A stretch of 64,000 bases of DNA. It comes from Paraclostridium dentum. GTDB taxonomy: Bacteria; Bacillota; Clostridia; Peptostreptococcales; Peptostreptococcaceae. The stretch's first letter is position 1; each line of letters begins with the position of its first letter. The notes under the pieces were generated by a model that made no database searches, was not told the origin of the DNA, and saw nothing but the letters and a program-made list of their open reading frames with translations. The position numbers and the translations under genes are program-made. This document shows, in pieces, positions 32,390-42,192 of the stretch. The DNA lies in the NCBI RefSeq assembly GCF_012922555.1, contig NZ_WIPK01000001.1, forward strand, positions 248,001 through 312,000. Reading direction: 5' to 3'.

Positions 32390-33766
32390 ATGTTTATAAA
32401 TCATGAAGAAATATATAATATATTAGAAGAAACTAAAAATCCATCAAATGAAGAAATTAAAGAAGTTTTAAGTAGAGCAAAAAAAAGAGAAGGATTATCA
32501 TATAAAGATATAGCTATTTTATTACAAGCAGAAGATGAAAAAGATTTATCAGAAATATATTCTTTAGCAGGTGAGATAAAAAGAGATATATATGGGAAAA
32601 GAATAGTTGTATTTGCACCTCTTTATGTAAGTGATTACTGTGTAAATAACTGTGTTTACTGTGGATATAGAAGAGATAATGAGTTCTGCAGAAGAAGATT
32701 AACTATGGATGAAGTTGCAGAAGAAGTTAAAATTTTAGAACAAATGGGGCATAAAAGATTAGCACTTGAATTAGGTGAAGACCCAGTAAATGCTCCGATT
32801 GATTATGTTTTGGAATGTCTAGATACTATATATAAAACTCAAAATGCAAATGGTGAAATAAGAAGAGTTAATGTAAATATAGCAGCTACAACTGTAGAAA
32901 ATTATAAGGCATTACATGAAAAAGGGATAGGAACATATATATTATTCCAAGAAACATATCATAAGCCGACTTATGATAATATGCACCCGAAATCATTAAA
33001 GGGGGATTATAACTATCATTTAACTTCATTTGATAGAGCTATGGAAGCTGGAATTGATGATGTAGGAGCAGGGGTACTATTTGGACTAGCAGATCCAAGA
33101 TTTGAAGTCTTAGCACTTATGATGCATAATGCTCACTTAGAAGAAAAATTTGGGGTTGGATTCCACACAATATCAGTCCCAAGACTTCAAGAAGCAACAG
33201 GGGTTACTCTTGAAAATTATCCAAACTTATTAGATGATAATATGTTTAAAAAGATTGTTGCAATACTTAGAATAGCAGTACCATTTACAGGTCTTATATT
33301 ATCAACTAGAGAAACTGCAGCTATGAGAAAAGAGTTATTACGTTATGGAGTCAGTCAAATTTCAGCAGGATCATCAACTGGAGTTGGAGGATATAAGGAT
33401 AGAGAAGAAGGAAAAGAGAGTAAACAATTTAAAACAAACGATGAGAGAAGTCCAATAGAAATATTAAAAGAACTTTTAAGTGATGGATACATACCAAGCT
33501 ACTGTACTGCTTGTTATAGAAAGGGAAGAACTGGAGATAGATTTATGCAACTTGCTAAATCAGGAAACATTAAATATGTTTGTGAGCCTAATGCATTAAT
33601 GACATTGCTTGAATTTACATTAGATTATGGAGACAAAGAGCTATATGATAAAGCGCAAGCAATTATAAGCACGGAAGTAGAAAATATTGAAAGAGAAGAT
33701 ATAAAAGAAAGAACTAAAGAGAGTATGGAAAAAATGAAAAAAGGAGAAAGAGATTTCTACTTATAG
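32390..33766 (+). CDS. hydG: [FeFe] hydrogenase maturase HydG, tyrosine lyase
   Basis: A 458-residue radical SAM enzyme that cleaves tyrosine to supply the CO and CN ligands of the H-cluster. The N-terminal cluster motif CVNNCVYC has Cys84, Cys88 and Cys91. The C-terminal region carries CTACYRKGRTGDRFM, the CxxC of the auxiliary iron-sulfur cluster. Length and both cluster sites are normal for HydG, which separates it from the related ThiH. The ATG follows AAAGGAGATT, 13 bases after hydE. Confidence 0.94.
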   Translation: MFINHEEIYNILEETKNPSNEEIKEVLSRAKKREGLSYKDIAILLQAEDEKDLSEIYSLAGEIKRDIYGKRIVVFAPLYVSDYCVNNCVYCGYRRDNEFCRRRLTMDEVAEEVKILEQMGHKRLALELGEDPVNAPIDYVLECLDTIYKTQNANGEIRRVNVNIAATTVENYKALHEKGIGTYILFQETYHKPTYDNMHPKSLKGDYNYHLTSFDRAMEAGIDDVGAGVLFGLADPRFEVLALMMHNAHLEEKFGVGFHTISVPRLQEATGVTLENYPNLLDDNMFKKIVAILRIAVPFTGLILSTRETAAMRKELLRYGVSQISAGSSTGVGGYKDREEGKESKQFKTNDERSPIEILKELLSDGYIPSYCTACYRKGRTGDRFMQLAKSGNIKYVCEPNALMTLLEFTLDYGDKELYDKAQAIISTEVENIEREDIKERTKESMEKMKKGERDFYL

Positions 33767-33775
33767 GAGGTATAT

Positions 33776-34963
33776 ATGAACATTACTCCAAATGCAAATA
33801 GAAAACATATAGGAATATATGGAAACACTAATAGTGGAAAATCTTCACTTATGAATAAAATTTTAGATCAAGAGGTATCATTAGTATCTAGTGTAGAAGG
33901 AACAACTACTGATCCAGTTCAAAAAGCTATGGAACTAATACCATTTGGGCCTATACTTTTGGTAGATACAGCAGGCCTTGAAGATAAAAGTGAACTTGGA
34001 TCAGTTAGAATTAAAAAAAGCTATGAATATTTGAAAAGATTAGATTTTGCTATATATGTAGTAGACGGAAAGAATATAGATTTTGACACTTATAAAGTTT
34101 GGAAAAAAGAATCTAATAAATATAATGTAAAACATATAGTTGTTGTAAATAAAATAGATTTATTAACTGAAGAAGAAATAAGCATTATTAAAAAATTGTT
34201 CAATGATGTTATTTTTACTTCTGTAAAAGATAATAAAGGCATAGAAACTTTAAAAGAAGAACTTATAAAAAACTTAGAGCAAGAAGAAGAGGATAAACCT
34301 ATAGTTGGAGACTTGCTACCGTATGGATCTAAAGTTGTTTTAGTAGTACCTATAGATTCTGAGGCTCCAAAGGGAAGGATAATTCTTCCTCAAGTTCAAG
34401 TTATAAGGGACTGTTTAGATCATGGTATAAAAACTTACGTAGTAAGAGATACAGAACTAAATGAGGCTATTAATGAATTACATGATATAGATCTTGTTAT
34501 AACAGATTCTCAAGCTTTTAAAGAAGTTGAATCCATAATTCCTAAAGAAATGAACTTAACTAGCTTTTCGATATTATTTGCAAGACAAAAAGGTGAGTTG
34601 AGTGAGTTTTTAGAAGGGACAAAAAAACTAGACACTTTAAAGCCAAATGATAAAGTTCTTATATGTGAAAGCTGTACACATAATGTATCTCATGAAGATA
34701 TAGGAAGAGTAAAAATACCTAGAATGCTTAAAAAAATAGCTGGCGGAGACATTAATATAGAATATAAAGTTGGATATGATTTTGATGAAAGTATAGAAGA
34801 GTATGATCTAATAATTCATTGTGGAGCATGTATGGTAAATAGGAAGAGTGTAATAAATAAGATAAATACTTGTAAAGAAAAAAATATACCTATAACTAAT
34901 TATGGTATGGTTATAGCTTATTTTACTGGGATATTAGATAGGTCTGTAAGTATATTTAGATAA
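33776..34963 (+). CDS. hydF: [FeFe] hydrogenase maturation GTPase HydF
   Basis: A 395-residue protein with a GTPase domain (P-loop GNTNSGKSS at about 17-25, DTAG near 63 and NKID near 125), a dimerisation domain, and a C-terminal cluster-binding domain. The metal motif is CTH (Cys300, His302), then 45 residues, then HCGAC (His348, Cys349, Cys352). HydF is the scaffold that carries the diiron subsite to the hydrogenase. The start follows AGGAGG, nine bases after hydG. A strong terminator ends the operon. Confidence 0.94.
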   Translation: MNITPNANRKHIGIYGNTNSGKSSLMNKILDQEVSLVSSVEGTTTDPVQKAMELIPFGPILLVDTAGLEDKSELGSVRIKKSYEYLKRLDFAIYVVDGKNIDFDTYKVWKKESNKYNVKHIVVVNKIDLLTEEEISIIKKLFNDVIFTSVKDNKGIETLKEELIKNLEQEEEDKPIVGDLLPYGSKVVLVVPIDSEAPKGRIILPQVQVIRDCLDHGIKTYVVRDTELNEAINELHDIDLVITDSQAFKEVESIIPKEMNLTSFSILFARQKGELSEFLEGTKKLDTLKPNDKVLICESCTHNVSHEDIGRVKIPRMLKKIAGGDINIEYKVGYDFDESIEEYDLIIHCGACMVNRKSVINKINTCKEKNIPITNYGMVIAYFTGILDRSVSIFR

Positions 34964-34965
34964 TA

Positions 34966-35008
34966 AAAAATGGTGAGCTTATATAAAATAATGCTCACCA
35001 TTTTTTAT
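34966..35008. terminator. terminator between hydF and the convergent gene
   Basis: AAATGGTGAGC pairs with GCTCACCATTT across a 14-base loop, with A- and T-runs on both sides. Confidence 0.88.
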
Positions 35009-35020
35009 TATCTAAATATA

Positions 35021-35476
35021 TTAATCTTGTATATACTGTCTAACTACACCATAAGAAGTTATTTTATTAAAATCTGGATATGTGGATATAAACCTTACAA
35101 AAATAGGCGTATTTTTAAGTATTGGTCTATTATTTAAAAACTCAATATCGCCATTAACAATTGCGCTAATTGTTATAGGCATTTTAGCTAAAAACTGCTC
35201 ATACCTTGCCCTAGCAGTTGCAAATTCATAATCACCAACAAATGCAAATAAGTTCAGTTGATATATATCTTGAACAAACCAAAACCATTGACCATAAATT
35301 ATATCTGTACTTACTGTACTAAGGTCAAGGTCTTCAAATTCAGGACCTATAATTACATCAATTATCTTAGAATCATTTTTGTGTTCTACAGTATATTTTC
35401 TAAAGCGAACTGGTTCAGTACTTGTATAAGGGTCTCTGATTATAACATTAACCTTTGCAGAATCCAAATTAACCAT
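35021..35476 (-). CDS. hypothetical protein divergent from cspBA
   Basis: A protein of about 151 residues from the ATG at 35476, chosen because GAGGA lies ten bases upstream; a GTG nine bases earlier is too close to it. It has no signal peptide or membrane helix. The sequence is beta-rich with many aromatic residues (YGQWFWFVQDIYQLNLFAF) and resembles no family I can name. It is transcribed away from the germination genes cspBA and cspC across about 220 AT-rich bases, so a sporulation-time role is possible but unproven. Confidence 0.6.
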   Translation of the reverse strand: MVNLDSAKVNVIIRDPYTSTEPVRFRKYTVEHKNDSKIIDVIIGPEFEDLDLSTVSTDIIYGQWFWFVQDIYQLNLFAFVGDYEFATARARYEQFLAKMPITISAIVNGDIEFLNNRPILKNTPIFVRFISTYPDFNKITSYGVVRQYIQD

Positions 35477-35701
35477 TAAGATCACATCCTCAAATATTTA
35501 TGTAATTTATTATATTTAGAAAGATAAAAAGTGTGATAAAAGTATATATATTAAGGAGAAGGAATTAAAATTTATTGATATTTTTTCAAAAAATTAAAGT
35601 TTATATATTAATACTTAACAATAATATACATATATATATAAGGTTAATTAATATATTATTATTAAATATAACTTTTTAGCATATGGTTAGGAGGGATTGA
35701 T

Positions 35702-38700
35702 ATAGAATATGAAGTTATAGTTAAATATAACTCAGACGTAAAGCGATTAGAAAATGAATTGAATATATTTGTAGAAATTTTAAGCCCAACATACGCTATA
35801 ATAACGTCAACTAGTCAAGATGATTTAGATAGATTAATTGATTATCCTGAAATTGAATATGTAGAAAAGCCATTTATTCTAGAAGCGCAAGATACACAAA
35901 GCTTTTCAAGTACAGGGATAACATCATTTAAAAGAAATACAAATTTAAATGGAGACGGCACAATTTTAGGAATAATAGATTCAGGTATAGATCATACTCT
36001 TCCAATATTTAAGTTTGAGGATGGAACATCAAAAATATTATATTATTGGGATCAGTCTATAGATGGAAAACCTCCTACAGGGTTTAACCATGGAACATTA
36101 TATACAAGTGAAAATATAAATGAAGCTCCCGTACAACCTACGAGCGTGCATGGAACTCACGTTGCAGGAATTGCAGCAAGTATTGCAAACAAAGCAAGTA
36201 TAATTGCTGTTAGAGTTGGGAGACGACAAGTAGATACATTTTCAAAAAGTACTGAATTTATGAGAGCTATAAAATTTATATTAGATAAATCTTTAGAACT
36301 AAAAATGCCAGTTGCTATTAATATTAGTTATGGAAGTAATGAAGGTTCACATAGAGGATTATCTTTATTTGAACAATATATCGATGATATGAGTTTATTT
36401 TGGAAAAATAATATAGTTGTAGCTGCAGGTAATAATGCATCAAAAGGAAGTCATAAAAGAATTCAATTGAAAAATGGAGAAACACAAGAAGTTGAATTTG
36501 TTGTAGGTGCAAATGAAAAAATTTTAAATTTAAACATTTGGCCAAATTATATAGATGAATTTTCTGTTTTATTAAGAAATCCATCAAATAGAAATACACA
36601 AGAGCTTTCCCAACAAAATCCTAATATAAATAATAGGATAGGAACAACTACTATAAATGGAGTATTTTATGAAATACCTCCATATGCTTTACTCAGAAGG
36701 GTTACTATACAAATGAGTTCAGCTCTTCAAATTACTCCAGGAATATGGACTATAGTTTTCATACCAAAAGATATAGTTGAAGGAACTATAGATATATATT
36801 TGCCTACAGCTGAAGGCCTATCAAAAGACACTAGATTTTTAGAACCTAGTGAAATTTTAACGGTAACTGTACCAGGGACTGCAAGTCAAGTTATAACTGT
36901 AGGAAGTTTTAACTCAAGGACTGATGTGAGATCATCATTTTCTGGAGAAGGTGATTTTGCAAATGGGGTACAAAAACCAGATATACTTGCTCCAGGAGAA
37001 GATATAATATCTTACCTTCCAGGAGGGACTTTAGGAGCTTTGACAGGAACTAGTATGGCTACACCCCATGTGACAGGAGTATGTTGTCTTTTGATGCAAT
37101 GGGGTATAGTAGATGGAAATGATCCATACTTATATTCTCAAAAAACTAGATCAATGATAAATAGGAGTGCAAAAAGGAGTGATAACAGAGTGTACCCCAA
37201 TTCTTCTTACGGGTATGGACTTTTGAATTTAAATAATTTAGACTTAGAATATCTATCTAGAAGTTTAGATGAAAATGGAAATTATAGGTTTGAAAATAGC
37301 ATATCAGAATCTATATTAGTGAGTCACTCGCCTGAATTTAATAAAGAAATAGCTAATTTCCCGTATCCATATAACTCAATAAACTTAAGTGAGTTATACA
37401 CATTAATGTTTTTTGAAAGCTTAAAAAGGGAATACATAGAAGCTATATTAAGATTAGACTCCGTTTATATAATAGAAAATGTTGTAGCTATAAACCCATT
37501 AGGTCAGATAACTAGGGGAACTGAAAATGGTGTAACCGCTAAAGAAGATATAGGAGTTAATTTTTTTAAAACAAATCCAAATTTGACATTACTTGGATCA
37601 GGAACTTTAATTGCAATAATAGATACAGGAATAGATTATCTTCATAAAGATTTTATTTATCCAGATGGTACGAGTAAAATAAGATATTTATGGGATCAAA
37701 GTAAAGAAGGAAAACCACCGAATGGATTTTTCATAGGAACCGAATATACTAGAGAAGACATCAATAAAGCTATCAATGAAAATGACAGTAGTTTATCTGA
37801 AGATGAAGAAGGACACGGTACTATGATAAGCGGAATATGCGCAGGCCTTGGTAGCATAAATAAAGAATATGAAGGTATTGCCCCAGAAGCAGAACTTATA
37901 GTTGTAAAATTAGCAAAAGTTAATGGATTTTATACAAGTGCAATGATGGAAACTGCAATATCATATATATACGAAGTTGGAAGAAGGTTACAAATGCCAA
38001 CTATAATTAATATATCTATGGGGAGTAATTTATTAGCTGGATATGCAAGTAAAACAAATAGCAAACAGACATATTTTACAAATGGATTATCAATTGTAGC
38101 TGCAGCTGGGAATGAAGGAAATACTCAAACACATACTTCTGGTCATATTAATAGAGCAGGAGCGGTAGTGGATGTAGAACTAGAGATAGTAGAAGATGAA
38201 AATAATTTAATTGTAGAAATTTGGATGAGTAGACCGGACAGAATAAACTTAATAGTTATATCTCCAAGTGGAGAGGAAAGTAAAATAGTTGATTTATCAA
38301 ATTATGACGAGGTTAAAGGCCTATTTGACTTAGAAAATACTCAATATTTTATAAGATATTCATACCCAACTAGCTACTCAGGTCAAGAGCATACTACTGT
38401 AACGTTAAAAAATGCGACAAAAGGTATTTGGAAATTTAGATTAGAAGGAGCTTATATATCTAGTGGATTATATAATATATACTTACCAAATAGGGTTTTT
38501 TTAAATCCTGGAACTAAATTTAGAGATCCAAATCCAGCATATACTATAAATTACTTAGCTGTAAGGGAGGATGTAATAACCATAGGAACGTACGATTCTA
38601 TAAATAAAAGCCTATGGCCAGCATCATCAAGGGGACCTAATATTATAGGGACTGTGAAGCCAGATGTAGTTGCCCCTGGAGTAAACATAATAGCTCCATA

Positions 38701-38944
38701 CCCTAAGAACACATATGCAACTGTTACAGGAAGTTCTGCTGCAGGGGCACATGCATCAGGGGTTGTAGCATTGTACTATCAATACACTATGGTCGAAGGT
38801 TTTTATAGAAATAAAGGTTTTATACAAAAAGTTAGAACTTATATGCAAGGTGGAGCAAGTAGAATTGCAGGGGTTGAATATCCAAATAATACTAATGGAT
38901 ATGGAACTTTAGATTTTAGAGGAATGTTTGAGCAATTAAAGTAG
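35702..38944 (+). CDS. cspBA: spore-germination subtilisin fusion CspBA
   Basis: Two subtilisin-like (S8) domains are fused in one chain, as in C. difficile, where CspB activates the cortex hydrolase SleC and CspA is a pseudoprotease. With the start placed at ATA 35702 (1080 residues), the CspB triad is Asp93, His150 (HGTHVAG) and Ser451 (GTSMATPH). The CspA half also keeps Asp641 (IDTGID), His705 (GHGTM) and Ser1012 (GSSAAGAH). AGGAGGG ends six bases before ATA 35702. The first ordinary start in frame, TTG at 35759, has no binding site and would lose the prodomain strand EYEVIVKYN. cspC follows after ten bases. Confidence 0.93.
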   Translation: MEYEVIVKYNSDVKRLENELNIFVEILSPTYAIITSTSQDDLDRLIDYPEIEYVEKPFILEAQDTQSFSSTGITSFKRNTNLNGDGTILGIIDSGIDHTLPIFKFEDGTSKILYYWDQSIDGKPPTGFNHGTLYTSENINEAPVQPTSVHGTHVAGIAASIANKASIIAVRVGRRQVDTFSKSTEFMRAIKFILDKSLELKMPVAINISYGSNEGSHRGLSLFEQYIDDMSLFWKNNIVVAAGNNASKGSHKRIQLKNGETQEVEFVVGANEKILNLNIWPNYIDEFSVLLRNPSNRNTQELSQQNPNINNRIGTTTINGVFYEIPPYALLRRVTIQMSSALQITPGIWTIVFIPKDIVEGTIDIYLPTAEGLSKDTRFLEPSEILTVTVPGTASQVITVGSFNSRTDVRSSFSGEGDFANGVQKPDILAPGEDIISYLPGGTLGALTGTSMATPHVTGVCCLLMQWGIVDGNDPYLYSQKTRSMINRSAKRSDNRVYPNSSYGYGLLNLNNLDLEYLSRSLDENGNYRFENSISESILVSHSPEFNKEIANFPYPYNSINLSELYTLMFFESLKREYIEAILRLDSVYIIENVVAINPLGQITRGTENGVTAKEDIGVNFFKTNPNLTLLGSGTLIAIIDTGIDYLHKDFIYPDGTSKIRYLWDQSKEGKPPNGFFIGTEYTREDINKAINENDSSLSEDEEGHGTMISGICAGLGSINKEYEGIAPEAELIVVKLAKVNGFYTSAMMETAISYIYEVGRRLQMPTIINISMGSNLLAGYASKTNSKQTYFTNGLSIVAAAGNEGNTQTHTSGHINRAGAVVDVELEIVEDENNLIVEIWMSRPDRINLIVISPSGEESKIVDLSNYDEVKGLFDLENTQYFIRYSYPTSYSGQEHTTVTLKNATKGIWKFRLEGAYISSGLYNIYLPNRVFLNPGTKFRDPNPAYTINYLAVREDVITIGTYDSINKSLWPASSRGPNIIGTVKPDVVAPGVNIIAPYPKNTYATVTGSSAAGAHASGVVALYYQYTMVEGFYRNKGFIQKVRTYMQGGASRIAGVEYPNNTNGYGTLDFRGMFEQLK

Positions 38945-38954
38945 GAGGGATTTT

Positions 38955-40634
38955 GTGATTGATGAAAAATCTTATTATTTACTTTATAGTGGTGATATAA
39001 AAAAATCATTTGAGGAAAATAATATAGAAAAATATATAATTTTAAATGATCAATTAGCGGCAATATATGTACCTGATACTTTTGAACCTGAAATATTAAA
39101 TGATATTAAAACAGTTGACTGGTGGAGTCCATCTGATGTTATGAGTTCTCTTATAAATATAACTAATAATATAACTAATGGTGAATCTATAAATAGTTCT
39201 ATAGGAGGATCTTATCTAGAGACTAACCCATATTTGAATGTTACAGGGAAGGGGGTTTTAGTTGCTGTAATAGATTCTGGAGTAGACTATTTACACAAAG
39301 ATTTAATTGATGAGAATGGAATTAGTAAAATACTGTATTTATGGGATCAAGAAAATAATAGTAAAACACCTCCGGAAGGGATGATATTTGGAAGCGAATT
39401 TACTAGAGAGGAAATAAATACAGCTATACAAAATCAAGATCGAAGTTTAAGTAGTGATAACACTGGAACAGGGACTATGGCTTGTGGAATTATAGCGGGG
39501 CAAGGAAATATAAATAGAGAATATAGAGGTGTTGCAAAAGATGCAGATTTAATAGTTGTAAAACTAAGAGAGTATAAAGGGATATATTATGATGATAGAA
39601 TAAGTTATATTGTAACAGACTTTTTAGCCGCCCTAACTTATGTTTTTAAAATTGCAATTAAAGAAAATAAACCTTTGATAATAAATTTAACAATAGGAAA
39701 TATGTCAGCTATTAATATAGAAGCTTCAATATTAGAAACCTATGGGATAGTTGATAAATCAGGAATAGTTATAGTGAGTGGAGCAGGTAATGAAGGTAAT
39801 ACAGACATACACTATCAGGGAAATATAAATAGAGAAGATAGCTATACAGATGTAATTATACAAAATGGAAATAATAAAAATTTGGAGATTGTAATAAGAG
39901 GAAGAGGTCCAGATAAATTGTTTTTACAAATTATATCTCCATCGGGTGATGTTAGTCAAACAATAAGGTATGCACCAGACGATAGAATATATAGAGGTAG
40001 ATTTTATATAGAAAAAACTTCTTATACAGTCTTAAATACATTTCCATGGCTTAGATCAGGAGATCAAAATATAAGGATAAATTTAACTGATATAAAACCT
40101 GGAATTTGGACTTTAAGAATCAGTCCAGAATTTATAATTCATGGAGATTTCAATGTATACCTCCCTAATAAATCAATTATAGACCCTTCAACTAGATTTG
40201 TAGATTCAACATCAAGCGCTACTATAACATTTATAGGGTTAGCGAATCCAGTAATAACAATAGGTACATACAGCGATAAAACTAATAGTTTGTGGATTGG
40301 ATCATCAAAGGGAAACTTAAGTGGAAACAAAGTAAGACCAGATATAATAGCGCCGGGTGTTGATATAATATCAACTTATAATTTTGATGAGTATAATACA
40401 GCTACTGGAACTGGTGTAAGTAGTTCTATTGTATGTGGATCATTAGCTCTTATAATGCAATATTTAGAAGAAGAGAGCAGAGTACCTAAACTATCTCTTT
40501 TTACAGAGCCTTTAAGAACTTATTTAATGATAGGCGCAACTAGACAAGAAATATACACATACCCAAATATTTCACAGGGTTATGGAATTTTTAATCTTAG
40601 AGATACTTTTAGACAAATTGCTAGGAATTTATAA
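38955..40634 (+). CDS. cspC: germination pseudoprotease CspC
   Basis: A 559-residue subtilisin-fold protein. Asp107 (VIDSG) is kept, but the catalytic His position is Thr172 (GTGTM in place of GHGTM) and the catalytic Ser position is Gly487 (GTGVSS in place of GTSMA). These match the Thr and Gly found at the same sites in C. difficile CspC, where the protein takes part in sensing bile-acid germinants and controls CspB. The GTG start has AGGAGGG six bases upstream, and the gene is the second in the cspBA-cspC operon. A terminator follows the stop codon. Confidence 0.94.
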   Translation: MIDEKSYYLLYSGDIKKSFEENNIEKYIILNDQLAAIYVPDTFEPEILNDIKTVDWWSPSDVMSSLINITNNITNGESINSSIGGSYLETNPYLNVTGKGVLVAVIDSGVDYLHKDLIDENGISKILYLWDQENNSKTPPEGMIFGSEFTREEINTAIQNQDRSLSSDNTGTGTMACGIIAGQGNINREYRGVAKDADLIVVKLREYKGIYYDDRISYIVTDFLAALTYVFKIAIKENKPLIINLTIGNMSAINIEASILETYGIVDKSGIVIVSGAGNEGNTDIHYQGNINREDSYTDVIIQNGNNKNLEIVIRGRGPDKLFLQIISPSGDVSQTIRYAPDDRIYRGRFYIEKTSYTVLNTFPWLRSGDQNIRINLTDIKPGIWTLRISPEFIIHGDFNVYLPNKSIIDPSTRFVDSTSSATITFIGLANPVITIGTYSDKTNSLWIGSSKGNLSGNKVRPDIIAPGVDIISTYNFDEYNTATGTGVSSSIVCGSLALIMQYLEEESRVPKLSLFTEPLRTYLMIGATRQEIYTYPNISQGYGIFNLRDTFRQIARNL

Positions 40635-40677
40635 AGAAAGGTGTATACGAGTAAACGTTCACCTTTCTTATTTTTAT
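40634..40677 (+). terminator. intrinsic terminator after cspC
   Basis: AAGAAAGGTG pairs with CACCTTTCTT across a 16-base loop, then ATTTTTATT. Confidence 0.88.
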
Positions 40678-40784
40678 TGTAATAAAAAAATTTAGATAAA
40701 AGTAAAAAAATGTGGAAAATGTTATCCTAGATGTGTTATAATCTGACAGGTCATAATAAATTTTTATAAAAAGGGAGAAAGAAG

Positions 40785-41675
40785 ATGTTAAATGCAATTT
40801 TAGGATTACTAGCAGTTATAACAGCTGGGTTTTCAACAGTCTATGTAAAAGACTTTAAACAACATAGGGATAAAAGTAAAAATAAAATATTTAAGACAGG
40901 TATATTTATAGGATTTATAACTGACTTTTTAGATGCTATAGGGGTAGGATCTTTTGCAACAACTACAGGAATATTAAAGTTAAATAAACACATTAACATT
41001 CCAGATAAACTATTACCAGGAACGTTAAATGTTGCACATGCACTGCCTATGATAGTACAAGCTTTTATGTCGTTAAATTCGATAAGTGTTGATTTAGTTA
41101 CATTAGTTAGTATGATTATAGCAGCGGTAGCAGGATCTTGGATTGGAGCTGGAATTATATCCAAATTACCAGAAAAAAAGGTACAATTAACTATGGGGGT
41201 AGCATTAGTTGGAACTGCTATACTGATAATACTAGGACAAGTTGGATTAATGCCAGCTGGAGGAGATGCTATGAGTCTTAGTGGATCAAAATTAGTTATA
41301 GGTATAGTAGGAAACTTTATTTTAGGAGCTCTTATGACAGCAGGTATAGGATTATATGCACCATGTATGGCAATGGTTGCATTACTTGGTATGAACCCTA
41401 AGGCTGCATTCCCTATAATGATGGGAGCCTGTGCATTTGTAGGACCAATAGCTAGTACAAAGTTTGTAAAAGAACAAGCTTATGAGAGAGAAATATCTAT
41501 GGGTATAACTATAGGGGGAGTAGTTGGATCTATACTAGCATTGCTATTTGTTACAAATATGCCAGTATATTGGTTAAAATGGTTAGTAGTAGCTGTTGTA
41601 AGTTACACTGCTGTAACTATGTTTAAAGCAGGGCTTAGTAAAGATGAAACTTTAGAACTTGAACAAGTAAGTTAA
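40785..41675 (+). CDS. TSUP-family permease (TauE/SafE), long form
   Basis: A 296-residue membrane protein of the sulfite exporter TauE/SafE family with about eight helices. The first family repeat has IGFITDFLDAIGVGSFATTTG and the second GLYAPCMAMVALLGMNPKAAFPIMMGA. TSUP proteins move sulfur-containing or small organic anions; direction and substrate are unknown here. A promoter with TATAAT at 40737 lies upstream, and AAGGGA is eight bases before the ATG. A second, shorter TSUP gene is at 61203. It is a single-gene unit. Confidence 0.82.
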   Translation: MLNAILGLLAVITAGFSTVYVKDFKQHRDKSKNKIFKTGIFIGFITDFLDAIGVGSFATTTGILKLNKHINIPDKLLPGTLNVAHALPMIVQAFMSLNSISVDLVTLVSMIIAAVAGSWIGAGIISKLPEKKVQLTMGVALVGTAILIILGQVGLMPAGGDAMSLSGSKLVIGIVGNFILGALMTAGIGLYAPCMAMVALLGMNPKAAFPIMMGACAFVGPIASTKFVKEQAYEREISMGITIGGVVGSILALLFVTNMPVYWLKWLVVAVVSYTAVTMFKAGLSKDETLELEQVS

Positions 41676-41691
41676 TATAAATTTGAATTTT

Positions 41692-41736
41692 AAAATCATA
41701 AAACTTAAGTAACTTAAGTTTTATGATTTTTTTATT
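41692..41736 (+). terminator. intrinsic terminator after TSUP gene
   Basis: A 19-bp perfect stem of AAAATCATAAAACTTAAGT with its complement is followed by T residues. Confidence 0.92.
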
Positions 41737-41828
41737 TAAAAAATTAAAATAGTGGGTATTAGTTATATATATTAATAATATGAGCAGAATAATTAACAAC
41801 AAACTTTAAGCAAGAAAGAGGAAAAACT

Positions 41829-42029
41829 ATGAAAAGAGAAGACAAAGAACGTGTACCATTTGAAGGTAATTTATATGAAAATTTATTTATACCTAAAAAA
41901 ACTCCATATGAAGATTTATTTACAGGTGGAGTGATAGAGGAACTATCAGATGATACTCCATATTCATTTGTGCATCCAAATAGTGATGAAGTAAAAGAAT
42001 TATTACGAAAAAACAGGGGCGAAAAATAG
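41829..42029 (+). CDS. small hypothetical protein, 66 residues
   Basis: A short acidic protein with a good ribosome binding site (AAGAAAGAGG) and its own downstream terminator. It has no hydrophobic segment. The sequence contains YENLFIPKKTPYEDLFTGG, suggesting internal similarity between YENLF and YEDLF. I do not recognise a family. Confidence 0.65.
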   Translation: MKREDKERVPFEGNLYENLFIPKKTPYEDLFTGGVIEELSDDTPYSFVHPNSDEVKELLRKNRGEK

Positions 42030-42086
42030 ATTAGAAATTTATATAAATAGACAAAATTTAAAATAGGGGGATAAATAATTTATTTA

Positions 42087-42123
42087 AAGAGGCAGACTGT
42101 TATGTAATAGTCTGTCTTTTATT
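42087..42123 (+). terminator. intrinsic terminator after the 66-residue gene
   Basis: AAGAGGCAGACT pairs with AGTCTGTCTTTT (one G-T pair) across a ten-base loop, then TTATT. Confidence 0.8.
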
Positions 42124-42192
42124 GTCGAAATGATAGACCTCACCATGAAAACATGTTATAGTGTGTATTGATTAAAATTAGGGGAGAGAAAT

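Noticed and set aside
35575-35679. A short hydrophobic frame starting with TTG upstream of cspBA
   Set aside because: The ribosome binding site is too far away, the composition is simply that of AT-rich DNA, and nothing suggests conservation.
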